Below, in pieces: positions 43,491 to 51,749 of a DNA stretch of 64,000 nucleotides; the stretch's first letter is position 1, and each line of letters begins with the position of its first letter. The stretch is from CAZOWM01 sp964583615 (GTDB taxonomy: Bacteria > Spirochaetota > B62-G9 > DRHN01): the NCBI GenBank assembly GCA_964583615.1, contig CAZOWM010000018.1, positions 1 to 64,000 of the forward strand. Reading direction: 5' to 3'. The translations under genes were made by a program, and so were the position numbers. Below the pieces are notes generated by a model that was not told where the DNA came from, did no database searches, and saw only the letters and a list, made by a program, of their open reading frames with translations.

Positions 43491-44987
43491 GTGAGCTACA
43501 TGGGACTCGATGTCGGTCAGACAGGATGCAGGGCTATCATCTATGATGAAGGGGGCACAAAACTCGCCTTCTCATACCGCGAATACCCAACGATCGTCCC
43601 TGAAAAGGGGCGTGCCGAACTTGACTCAGAAGAGGTAAAAAACTCGTGCTTTTGGGTGATGAAAGATGCGCAGAAGCAGTGCCCGGCCGATTCTGTACGT
43701 GGTTTGGGAATATCCACTCAGGGTGAAGCATTCACTCCCATCGGAACCGAAGGGGAATGTCTTGCAAATGCGATGATCACCTTCGACACTCGGGCCGCCG
43801 TAATCGCGGAGCAGTGGTCGAATCAGTTCGGAATAAAAAAACTGTACAAAATCACCGGTCATACCGCCCATCCGATGTTTTCCCTTTTCAAGCTCCTCTG
43901 GCTGAAAAACCATCACCCTGAGATCTTCGACAGGGCGGTGAAATTCCTCTGTTTCGAGGATTTCATCCAGCATTCCCTGGGAGTAGAGCCCCATATCTCA
44001 TGGTCTCTTGCGGGCCGGACGATGCTGTTCAACATCCGTACACATCGCTGGGAACAGGAACTGCTCGAAGCTGTTGGGATATCGCCCTCAAAACTTGCCA
44101 TTCCTGTTCCTTCCGGAGAGAAAGTGGGCACGATTTCTTCGGCAGTCGCACGTGATCTCGGTTTGATAGAGGACGTTGTTGTGGTATCTGGAGGGCACGA
44201 TCAGCCTCTCGGAGCGCTCGGCGCAGGAGTGATCTCTCCGAGCCTTGCGATGTATGCTACAGGCACCTCCGACTGCATCACTCCTGTATTTCAGAAACCC
44301 GTACTCAACGATTCCCTGATGCGCAGCAATCTCTGCACCTATGACTATGCCATCAGAGAGATGTACACAACGGTCGCATTCAGTCTCACTGGGGGAAACA
44401 TCCTGAAGTGGTTCCGCGACGTGTGGGGAAAACCCGAGGCTGATATCGCGTCAGCAAGTAGGAGAGACGTGTACGAGATACTGCTCGAGAGAATCGGCAA
44501 CTCACCCTCAGGCCTTCTTGTTTTACCCTATTTTACTCCCAGCGGCACACCGTACTTCGATACCGAAGTACCGGGAACGATCACCGGTTTCCGGCTCTCA
44601 ACGAAACGGGAACAAGTTCTGCGTGCACTTCTGGAAGGTGTGGCATTTGAAATGCGTCTCAACCTCGATATCCTCGAGAGGTCTCACATCGCCATTAAAG
44701 AGCTTCGCGCGATCGGAGGAGGGGCCAGGAGCAAAATCTGGACGCAGCTTAAGGCCGATGTGCTCAACAAACCCATCACCACGGTAAAGGAAACCGAAGC
44801 GGCGTGCTTTGCCGCCGCAATGCTCGCCTGCGCGAAGCGCACGGGTGAGCCTCTGGAATCTATTGTGGGACGCTGGGTGAAAACCGGTGAGGTCATTGAA
44901 CCGAAGGAGGAAAATGCATCGTTCTATACCGACCAGTTCGAATCCTACAAAAAACTGTACCCTGCCATGAAGTCTGTTCACCGGTGA
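43491..44987 (+). CDS. FGGY-family carbohydrate kinase
   Basis: A 498-residue kinase of the FGGY (xylulokinase/rhamnulokinase) family. The opening Y-M-G-L-D-V-G-Q-T-G-C-R-A-I binds ATP phosphate. Residues around I-S-T-Q-G-E-A-F form the sugar site, and G-G-H-D-Q-P-L-G-A-L-G-A-G-V carries the catalytic aspartate. The second FGGY signature region reads L-R-A-I-G-G-G-A-R-S-K-I-W. It starts at GTG 43491 after AGGAGAACA. Typical substrates are ketoses such as xylulose, fuculose or rhamnulose. With the fucose-isomerase-like gene downstream, an isomerase-kinase pair for a deoxy- or pentose sugar is plausible. Confidence 0.9.
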   Translation: MSYMGLDVGQTGCRAIIYDEGGTKLAFSYREYPTIVPEKGRAELDSEEVKNSCFWVMKDAQKQCPADSVRGLGISTQGEAFTPIGTEGECLANAMITFDTRAAVIAEQWSNQFGIKKLYKITGHTAHPMFSLFKLLWLKNHHPEIFDRAVKFLCFEDFIQHSLGVEPHISWSLAGRTMLFNIRTHRWEQELLEAVGISPSKLAIPVPSGEKVGTISSAVARDLGLIEDVVVVSGGHDQPLGALGAGVISPSLAMYATGTSDCITPVFQKPVLNDSLMRSNLCTYDYAIREMYTTVAFSLTGGNILKWFRDVWGKPEADIASASRRDVYEILLERIGNSPSGLLVLPYFTPSGTPYFDTEVPGTITGFRLSTKREQVLRALLEGVAFEMRLNLDILERSHIAIKELRAIGGGARSKIWTQLKADVLNKPITTVKETEAACFAAAMLACAKRTGEPLESIVGRWVKTGEVIEPKEENASFYTDQFESYKKLYPAMKSVHR

Positions 44988-45041
44988 GCATGAGCGTGTG
45001 AGAGAAAAAAAGCTTTTACGCTGTAATTTTTAACAATATGC

Positions 45042-45050
45042 TGGTACAAT
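45042..45050 (+). promoter_or_regulatory. Extended -10 upstream of the isomerase-like gene
   Basis: TGGTACAAT gives TG plus a TACAAT -10 hexamer 67 bp before the ATG at 45117, in the only large gap (44988-45116) of the plus-strand sugar operon. A good -35 is not obvious. It may be a secondary promoter. Confidence 0.35.
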
Positions 45051-45116
45051 AGAAACGAAAAATGAGCCGACGCACAGAGGAAAACGAATAACAACTGTTA
45101 TCCAGGAGGAATGGAG

Positions 45117-46499
45117 ATGATAGAACCTGCTGCAGCCTTTATTGTATACGGAGTGCACAAAGACGGATTAAAGGACCCCATGGGGAAGCCGTTCATCGAT
45201 GAAGCCATCATCAAGCGATCGAAAGAGTCGCTTCGACAGAGAGGAATCAAGCTCGTTGAACATGATACAATAATCGCGACAAAAGAGGAAGCACGTGAAT
45301 CGCTCAAACGAATGAAAATGGATGATCAGGTAGACTGCGTGATACTTTATTCAGGCACATGGGTATGGGCATCCCATCTCATTGCTGCCCTCCGTGACTT
45401 TTCTTTCAGTCAGAAGGGGATTCTTTTGTGGACTCACCCTGGTTCCCAGGGATGGCGCCCTGTAGGCGGGCTCGTCATGCACGGCGCCCTTCTTGAAGTT
45501 GGTATCCCCCATGCCTTCGTGTACGGCCAGGCGGATGATTCAAATGAAATCGACCGCATCGTGAGTTTCTGCAAAGCGGCGCACCTGAAGAAAATACTGA
45601 ATATGTCAACGATCGGCTCCTTTGGAGGGCGCGGGATGGGGCAGACATGCGGTGTGGCAGACCCCTCGCAGTGGATGAGAACCTTCGGCATCGACATCGA
45701 CTCCCGAGATACCACAGAGCTCATTAAAGCCGCAGAAAGCGTCGCTGACAAGGAAATCGAAGCACTTCTTCCACGGCTCAAGTCGCTGTTCGGCGCTGCG
45801 CCCGATCGCACCGTGGTAAACGAGCGTTCCATGCGCCTCTATCTCGGACTGAAAAAGACCGTCGAGAAAAACCGGTTCGATTTTTATTCAATTCAGTCTT
45901 ATCCCGGCCTTGCGGACGACTACGCTGCAACATGCTTTGCGCAGTCAATGATGCTTGAGGACGGGTGGGGAACCTCGACACTCGGAGATTTCAACACAGC
46001 ACTCACCACCCTTCTTCTCACGAAACTGAGCACGGAGCGCGTGTACTATGGAGACCTCCAGCACATAGATAAATCAAACAATGAGATAAAGATCATCGGA
46101 GACGGTGCATGCCCCCCTTCTCTTGCAGGAAACCTCGGGCCTGCAGGATTTGCTGAACACGGCATCCCCACAGAAGGGGAAGCGGGTGGCCTTTCCGTGA
46201 AGCTCGTCTGTAAAGTGGGAGAGGGAGTTTTGGCCCGGCTGGGAAGGATAAACGGAGAGTTTAAAATGGTCATTGTTCCGGTAACGGTCTTCGAGCCTCC
46301 AGCGGACACACTCGAGGCGCGGCTCAGCGAAAGTGGAATCCCGTTCTGGCCTCACGGTTTTGTGACTGCTCACTGCAACATCGATGCTCTGATTGAATAC
46401 TGGACAAATGAGTATGCGTGCCTCGGATACGGAGCAGACCTTCTTCCCGCACTCGTCGAATTTTGCGATATGACCGGAATCGATGTCATCATCCCTTAG
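45117..46499 (+). CDS. L-fucose/L-arabinose isomerase-family protein
   Basis: About 460 residues related to the fucose/arabinose isomerase superfamily, which converts aldoses to ketoses with a divalent metal. Family-like elements are L-Y-S-G-T-W-V-W-A-S-H, G-W-R-P-V-G-G-L-V-M-H-G, S-Y-P-G-L-A-D-D-Y-A-A-T-C-F-A-Q, the metal-side L-E-D-G-W-G-T-S-T-L-G-D, and E-H-G-I-P-T-E-G-E-A near the end. G-H-x-F-H-A-T of some members is represented by W-P-H-G-F-V-T-A-H-C-N. AGGAGG at 45104-45109 is 7 nt from the ATG at 45117, so that start is preferred over ATG 45111. It overlaps the spacing of the amidohydrolase gene, which starts 16 bp after its stop. Confidence 0.82.
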   Translation: MIEPAAAFIVYGVHKDGLKDPMGKPFIDEAIIKRSKESLRQRGIKLVEHDTIIATKEEARESLKRMKMDDQVDCVILYSGTWVWASHLIAALRDFSFSQKGILLWTHPGSQGWRPVGGLVMHGALLEVGIPHAFVYGQADDSNEIDRIVSFCKAAHLKKILNMSTIGSFGGRGMGQTCGVADPSQWMRTFGIDIDSRDTTELIKAAESVADKEIEALLPRLKSLFGAAPDRTVVNERSMRLYLGLKKTVEKNRFDFYSIQSYPGLADDYAATCFAQSMMLEDGWGTSTLGDFNTALTTLLLTKLSTERVYYGDLQHIDKSNNEIKIIGDGACPPSLAGNLGPAGFAEHGIPTEGEAGGLSVKLVCKVGEGVLARLGRINGEFKMVIVPVTVFEPPADTLEARLSESGIPFWPHGFVTAHCNIDALIEYWTNEYACLGYGADLLPALVEFCDMTGIDVIIP

Positions 46500-46515
46500 T
46501 TACAGAAAGAGGACA

Positions 46516-47598
46516 ATGAATAATGACGACCTCAGGTTAAAAGACTTTAAACCGAAACCGATGCTGGTGACGGAAACCCACATACCTGAACGAGCACGGT
46601 ATCCAGTTGTGGACGCGCACAACCATCTGTTCGGCGATGTCGATCCTGCGGAAATGATCGATGTCATGGATGAAACAGGAGTACGTGTCTTTATCAATCT
46701 CACCGGAAACACCGAGTTCAGGTTCGTGGAACAGGGCTACAGCGCCCGGCCCAGATCGATCGAGTACTTTCTCAAGCGCTACGTATGGAGGCATCCGGGC
46801 AGGTTCGCCTGTTTCACCATGTCCGTATTCGCGCAGCTTCAACAGGAAATGCTTATCACGGACAATAAATTCACAGAACTGGCTGTTCGTGCACTCGAAC
46901 AGGATGTTGGTAAAGGTGCATGCGGCCTGAAGGTCACAAAGGAGCTCGGACTCTTTTTCAAGGACAATACAGGCCGTTTTATACGGATAGACGACAAACG
47001 GCTCTCACCCATTTGGGAGGCCGCGGGTGAGCTCGGCGTTCCGGTCCTCATCCACACAGCGGATCCTGCAGCGTTTTTTCTTCCCATCGACCGCTTCAAT
47101 GAACACTATCTCACACTTCGGCAGGCTCCGGACTGGAGTTTTTTCGGGTCGTATTACTCCAAGGCCGAGCTTCTCTCTCAGAGAGACAGTATGATCGCGC
47201 GCCACCCCCACACCACGTTTATCTGTGCTCACGTTGCCAACTGCTCCGAGGACCTCGGCTATGTATCTGACTTTTTAGACTCTCATCCTAACGCCTGTAT
47301 CGATTTTTCCGCACGAATCGACGAGCTTGGAAGACAACCCTATACTGCAAGAGAATTCATGATTCGCTACCAAGACAGAATCCTGTTCGGCACCGACATG
47401 CCGGTGCAAAATGATGTGTACCGTGCTTACTTTCGTTTTCTCGAGACCCGTGACGAGCACTTCGAGTATCCCGATTATGTGGGAAGGTTCGGGTATTCCA
47501 GGTGGAAAATTTACGGACTTTATCTTCCTGACGGGGTCCTGGAAAAGATCTATCACACAAATGCGCTCAGAATCATACCCGGGCTCAGTCTCGGATAA
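46516..47598 (+). CDS. Amidohydrolase-2 family metal-dependent hydrolase
   Basis: About 360 residues with a TIM-barrel amidohydrolase fold. The metal site begins with D-A-H-N-H-L-F-G (H-x-H on strand 1), then V-L-I-H-T-A-D-P, then C-A-H-V-A-N on strand 5/6, and F-G-T-D-M-P with the catalytic aspartate on strand 8. The group includes lactonases and decarboxylases such as 2-pyrone-4,6-dicarboxylate lactonase-like proteins. In this operon a lactonase or deacetylase on the sugar is plausible. The ATG at 46516 follows AGAGGACA. A strong terminator comes right after its stop. Confidence 0.85.
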   Translation: MNNDDLRLKDFKPKPMLVTETHIPERARYPVVDAHNHLFGDVDPAEMIDVMDETGVRVFINLTGNTEFRFVEQGYSARPRSIEYFLKRYVWRHPGRFACFTMSVFAQLQQEMLITDNKFTELAVRALEQDVGKGACGLKVTKELGLFFKDNTGRFIRIDDKRLSPIWEAAGELGVPVLIHTADPAAFFLPIDRFNEHYLTLRQAPDWSFFGSYYSKAELLSQRDSMIARHPHTTFICAHVANCSEDLGYVSDFLDSHPNACIDFSARIDELGRQPYTAREFMIRYQDRILFGTDMPVQNDVYRAYFRFLETRDEHFEYPDYVGRFGYSRWKIYGLYLPDGVLEKIYHTNALRIIPGLSLG

Positions 47599-47612
47599 AC
47601 CGCAAAAATGAG

Positions 47613-47634
47613 AAACCCGCGCCTGCGGGTTTTT
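47613..47634 (+). terminator. Terminator after the amidohydrolase gene
   Basis: AAACCCGC (47613-47620), a GCCT loop and GCGGGTTT (47625-47632) are followed by two more T. It ends only 10 bp before the start of the ceramidase-like gene. Confidence 0.75.
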
Positions 47635-47644
47635 GTGAAAAAAA

Positions 47645-48976
47645 ATGGGGAGCATTCGGCTCGGTGTAAAAAAAATCAATATCACGCCTGACCGGCCCGT
47701 GTCATTGCTCGGATACTTCAATGAGCGAATTTCCGAAGGCGTGCTCGATCCTCTCAACTGCCGCATGGCGGCGCTCGAGGGGGAAACCGGGCGCCTTCTT
47801 TTTATTCAGCTCGACAGCTGCCTCATTTTGAAAGAGGACGCAGACCGCATGAAAAGCCTTATTGCGGCTGCGGGCGTCTACAGGCAGGAGGAGTTACTGG
47901 TTTTCACAAACCATACACACACCGCACCTGCGCTTGCAGACTTCTTTAAAACCCGCAGAGAATCATGGTACGTGGACTGGTTGATCAGGCGCCTCACAGA
48001 GGAGGCCACCCTCCTTCGTCCTGAGAAGGAATACACGACCAAGATTGCGTTAAGCTCATACTCGGGCCTGTCGTACAACCGCAGATGGTACATGGATGAC
48101 GGGACTGTGGCAACAAATCCTCCCAAACGGTCTCCCCGCATGAAAAAACCGGAGGGTCCTGTCGACAGGACCGTTCAGGTCGTCGTATTTCAATCCGGAG
48201 AGGGGTCTTTGGATGCTCTTTTCGTCAACATCTCGAATCACACCGACACCATCGGCGGGAAAAAGATCTCCGCAGACTGGACAGGATTCATGGAATCGTT
48301 CATACAAGAGGAGCTCGAGTCCGGTGTCACCGTGTTCCCTCTCATTGCACCCCAGGGAAACATCAACCACTTCGAATTCGGGAGCGAACGAAACCAGACC
48401 TCCTACGAAGAAGCACAGCGGCTCGGTCGCGCATATGCGAGGGAAGTGATCGATGCGGTGCGCACCTGCACTCCCTTTTCCGCAGAAATTCTTTCGTCGC
48501 GGGCGGAATCGATAAAGATATCTCCGCGTGAAGTGACCCGCTCTCAGATTGAACAGGCACAGGCACTCATCAACGATTTTCAGCCGGGAGTGGATAAGCG
48601 GGATCTGACCGCGGAAGACATCTTCAAGGGTGACCTCACGGTTGAAAGGCTCTTCGCGGATGAGCTTCTGCATTTCGTTTCACACAGACCCCGGGAGTAT
48701 AGCGTCCCCCTTCAAATCGTGCGCCTCGGCGACGTCGCCTTTTGCGCGCTTCCGGGTGAGCCTTTTGTCGAAATCGGCCTCCGCTTGAAAAGTGTGTCTG
48801 GTCCGGGCGCTGTGTTTCCCGTTGCTCTTGCAAACGGATACTTCGGATACATTCCGCTCAGCGAGTGTTTCGAGCGGGGAGGGTACGAAATCCGTGCAAC
48901 AGGGCACAACTGTCTTTCGCGGAATGCAGCAGAACTGATCGTCGAGTGGCATTTGAACGAGCTTCAGGGAAGGTGA
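47645..48976 (+). CDS. Neutral/alkaline ceramidase-like protein
   Basis: A 443-residue protein matching the N-terminal catalytic domain of neutral/alkaline non-lysosomal ceramidases. The zinc motif appears as T-N-H-T-H-T-A-P (about 92), with N-I-S-N-H-T-D-T-I and A-P-Q-G-N-I-N-H further on. The end block A-L-P-G-E-P-F-V-E-I-G with F-G-Y-I-P is also family-typical. There is no signal peptide, unlike secreted ceramidases, and the C-terminal Ig-like domain is missing. A cytosolic amide or ester hydrolase acting on a sugar conjugate is therefore likely. The start has no ribosome-binding site because a terminator occupies the leader. The stop is 3 bp from the convergent ppsR gene. Confidence 0.82.
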   Translation: MGSIRLGVKKINITPDRPVSLLGYFNERISEGVLDPLNCRMAALEGETGRLLFIQLDSCLILKEDADRMKSLIAAAGVYRQEELLVFTNHTHTAPALADFFKTRRESWYVDWLIRRLTEEATLLRPEKEYTTKIALSSYSGLSYNRRWYMDDGTVATNPPKRSPRMKKPEGPVDRTVQVVVFQSGEGSLDALFVNISNHTDTIGGKKISADWTGFMESFIQEELESGVTVFPLIAPQGNINHFEFGSERNQTSYEEAQRLGRAYAREVIDAVRTCTPFSAEILSSRAESIKISPREVTRSQIEQAQALINDFQPGVDKRDLTAEDIFKGDLTVERLFADELLHFVSHRPREYSVPLQIVRLGDVAFCALPGEPFVEIGLRLKSVSGPGAVFPVALANGYFGYIPLSECFERGGYEIRATGHNCLSRNAAELIVEWHLNELQGR

Positions 48977-48979
48977 TTA

Positions 48980-49786
48980 TCAGATGGAGACGAGCTGTAT
49001 AATCTCTTTTGCAATGTCTTCAATCGGTCTATACGTCACGTCGATGAGCGGCCACTTTTTCCCGTCTTCTGAGATTCTTTTACAGAAATCGATTTCATCG
49101 TTGATGCTCTTCATATCCGTGTATCCGCTGATCATGGGATCGCCGAGCTTTCTTATCCGGTTAATCCTCCTTCGCTGAAGAAATGCAGGATCGATAATAA
49201 GACAGAAGAGCTTTAACGGATTGAAATCTTTGTGAAGGGCCGGCATCTGAACTCCGATAATCGGTATATTCGCGACCTTCCACCCCATGTATGCGAGATA
49301 CACGGACAGGGGGGTCTTTCCCACACGTGACGGACCGAGCAGTACGATATCCGCATCCCCCGCGCTCGCAAGTGCCTTGCCGTCATCGTGTTTGATGGTG
49401 AAATCCACTGCATCGACCATCCTGAAATAATCTCTATTGACTTTCTGCGTAAGACCTGGCTGTTCGAGCGGGACTTTCTGCAGAAACTTCTGCATTGTCG
49501 CGATAATGGGCCCGAAGAGATCGACGGAGAGAATGTGGTTTTCCAGCGCGAGCCTGTGAAGCAGCCTCCTGTTGAATTCGGAAACAATCGTGTAGACGAT
49601 CATTCCGCTTTCATTTTTCACGCGCTCAACAACCTCTACAATCTTCTCTTCAGCCGTCACCTCGGTGAGGGTTCTATACTCAATACTTGTGGTGCCGAAC
49701 TGGTAGGATGCGGCTCTGAGCAGGTGCATTGCGGTTCGTCCGGTCCCATCAGAGACGATCCACACGATCTTTTTCTGTGTTTCCAT
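48980..49786 (-). CDS. ppsR: PpsR-type kinase/pyrophosphorylase (PEP synthase or PPDK regulator)
   Basis: A 268-residue DUF299 protein, the bifunctional ADP-dependent kinase/Pi-dependent pyrophosphorylase that switches PEP synthase or pyruvate phosphate dikinase off and on. The P-loop-like G-P-S-R-V-G-K-T-P-L-S-V-Y-L-A near residue 152 and the opening V-S-D-G-T-G-R-T-A are family signatures. Y-L-A-Y-M-G-W-K-V-A-N-I-P and I-R-K-L-G-D-P also fit. The target enzyme is not in the window. The gene is the last of a minus-strand operon (NYN nuclease, hisS, ppsR), 4 bp after hisS. Confidence 0.92.
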   Translation of the reverse strand: METQKKIVWIVSDGTGRTAMHLLRAASYQFGTTSIEYRTLTEVTAEEKIVEVVERVKNESGMIVYTIVSEFNRRLLHRLALENHILSVDLFGPIIATMQKFLQKVPLEQPGLTQKVNRDYFRMVDAVDFTIKHDDGKALASAGDADIVLLGPSRVGKTPLSVYLAYMGWKVANIPIIGVQMPALHKDFNPLKLFCLIIDPAFLQRRRINRIRKLGDPMISGYTDMKSINDEIDFCKRISEDGKKWPLIDVTYRPIEDIAKEIIQLVSI

Positions 49787-49790
49787 TGTA

Positions 49791-51053
49791 TCACACGAAT
49801 AAATCGATACTCATCCTGGTCTCTGTGCCTGTTTCCATGTCTTTTTGCACAAGCATTCCATTTGAAATTTCATCCGCCCCGAAGATGAGCACCTTTTTTG
49901 CGGAAATCTTTGCGGCCCTGGACATCTGCTTTTTCACCGGCATGAGATTGTACACGTGCTCTACCGCCATTCCCCTGCTGCGAAGCATTCGGGCGACCCT
50001 GAGCATGATCTCGAGCTCTCTGTCAGTCACGCGCACGAGAAAATAGTCGACGTTCTTCGTGTACTCCGGGATCATCCCTTTTTCAGCGAGAATCTCGCCC
50101 AACACGACATCCCCCATCCCGAATCCGCACGCGGGTATCTCAACCCCGGAAAACGCCTTGAGGAGGTTATTGTACCGTCCTCCGCCGCACATGGCCCGCA
50201 TCTTTTCACTTCTGTCAAATATCTCGAACACGGTCCCTGTGTAGTAGTCGAGCCCGCGAACGATAGTTGGATCGAATTCGCAATACATCTGCATACCTGC
50301 AGTGCGAACAAGTGAAAAGAGAGTGAGCAGAGAGCCCCGCCCGCTGTTGTTCTCGGTTACTTTTTCAATGTCCTCCGGACCGTTCATCGCGAGATAACGC
50401 TCAACCGCATTCCTTTGCTCTTCCGAAAGACCGATCTCATTCATTTTCTCTCTGGTGGCCGCTTCCGTAACCTTCCGCGCGTTGTCGACGATCTTGTAAA
50501 GCGCCTGTGTCCTCTGTTCGTCGATCCCGGTCCCGGCCAGGTACTCGCTCACAAAGTTTCTGTTGTTTATCTTTACCACGAAATCGTTTTTCCCGAGCCC
50601 GAGAAGAAGCAGGCTATCGATAGCGACAGAAATGACTTCAAGATCCGCCATTTCGCTCTTCTCTCCAAGCACATCAACATTGAACTGGTAAAATTCCCGA
50701 AGCCTTCCTTTCTGTGGTTTTTCGTAGCGCATACACCTGGGGATGGAAAACCACTTCATCGGTTTCGGAACCTGATTGTGTATCTTAGCAACCATCCGTG
50801 CAAGTGTGGGTGTAAGCTCGGGTCTGAGCGCAAGCTCCCTCCCTCCCTTGTCGGTAAAATTGTAAAGCTGCGAAACAATTTCCTCTCCGGATTTTACCGT
50901 GTAGAGCTCGAGCGTCTCGATGACCGGGCCATCGAACTCTTCGAACCCGTAGGAAAGTGCTGTCCGGCGCCAGGCACTAAATATATAACTAAGCCTGTGA
51001 TACACTTCCGGATAGTAATCTCTCATGCCTCGAACCGAAAAATCAAACTTCAT
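49791..51053 (-). CDS. hisS: Histidyl-tRNA synthetase
   Basis: About 420 residues of class II synthetase. Motif 1 (L-A-L-R-P-E-L-T-P-T), motif 2 (R-C-M-R-Y-E followed by R-L-R-E-F-Y-Q-F) and the histidine-specific R-G-L-D-Y-Y-T-G-T-V-F-E are all present. The C-terminal anticodon-binding domain ends about residue 415. Motif 3 reads A-C-G-F-G-M-G-D-V-V-L rather than the usual G-F-x-x-G-x-E-R, so the motif-3 arginine is absent. The rest of the active site makes HisS more likely than the HisZ paralog. ATG 51053 is favoured over ATG 51059 by the spacing to GGAG. Confidence 0.9.
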   Translation of the reverse strand: MKFDFSVRGMRDYYPEVYHRLSYIFSAWRRTALSYGFEEFDGPVIETLELYTVKSGEEIVSQLYNFTDKGGRELALRPELTPTLARMVAKIHNQVPKPMKWFSIPRCMRYEKPQKGRLREFYQFNVDVLGEKSEMADLEVISVAIDSLLLLGLGKNDFVVKINNRNFVSEYLAGTGIDEQRTQALYKIVDNARKVTEAATREKMNEIGLSEEQRNAVERYLAMNGPEDIEKVTENNSGRGSLLTLFSLVRTAGMQMYCEFDPTIVRGLDYYTGTVFEIFDRSEKMRAMCGGGRYNNLLKAFSGVEIPACGFGMGDVVLGEILAEKGMIPEYTKNVDYFLVRVTDRELEIMLRVARMLRSRGMAVEHVYNLMPVKKQMSRAAKISAKKVLIFGADEISNGMLVQKDMETGTETRMSIDLFV

Positions 51054-51068
51054 CACCATTACTCCGTT

Positions 51069-51611
51069 CTATTTTTTCTCCCGTGCGGTAAAAAGACGCA
51101 TCCATTCGTCTACCGAAAGATCATCCGCTGAGACTTTTTCTTTCACTGAATCGCTTCCCCTTCCCTCTCTTCGGAAATTGGTCTTGGATTTCCGTCCCCA
51201 GTATCCGATCAGGCCTAAAAATGCATTCACGTTCATCGTCTGCGCACCGATATGTCGTACCGTTCCGATTATGTGCCTCCTGTCGTCCGTCACAACAGTA
51301 ATTCTCCCCTTGTTGTGTGCCCGCTGTACGAGGCGTATGATTTTTTCATCAGCATTCTGTGCTGCCGATGAATAGATGTTTCTTATGCGTCCCGCATTCT
51401 TTGATCCGGTACCCGGGGTTCCGCTGCCGTCCCACACAACGGTGATCTCCACCTTTTTACCGGCAGCATAGGAATCCAGGAACCTGCATAAATATGCCCT
51501 GCTCTCCTCGAGATTCCTCCCCTGACTGAACTCCTTTCTGCTGAAAACGACATTGTAGCCATCGATGATGTAGTGCGGCCTCCCTTCAACGGACATTCGC
51601 CGCTCACTCAC
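51069..51611 (-). CDS. NYN-domain ribonuclease-like protein (YacP/Rae1 type)
   Basis: About 181 residues. The PIN-like NYN fold is seen from I-I-D-G-Y-N-V-V-F (the D-G-Y-N metal and catalytic motif), through V-V-W-D-G-S-G-T-P and V-V-T-D-D-R-R, with spaced acidic residues. Bacillus Rae1/YacP is a ribosome-associated endoribonuclease of the same group. The start is set at GTG 51611 because AGGGAG lies 7 nt in front; ATG 51596 is possible. It heads an operon with hisS 15 bp downstream, a plausible translation-linked pairing. Confidence 0.83.
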   Translation of the reverse strand: MSERRMSVEGRPHYIIDGYNVVFSRKEFSQGRNLEESRAYLCRFLDSYAAGKKVEITVVWDGSGTPGTGSKNAGRIRNIYSSAAQNADEKIIRLVQRAHNKGRITVVTDDRRHIIGTVRHIGAQTMNVNAFLGLIGYWGRKSKTNFRREGRGSDSVKEKVSADDLSVDEWMRLFTAREKK

Positions 51612-51749
51612 TCTTTCGCTCCCTGCTTTGTATGTTGAAAAAACTCCTCCGATGGGTATAATATAATAAATTATCCGCACAATTCACCGAATAATTCCTG
51701 AGGGGATTACCATTGCTTTCGACCTTTGAGATGGAAAAAGGAGAACTCA

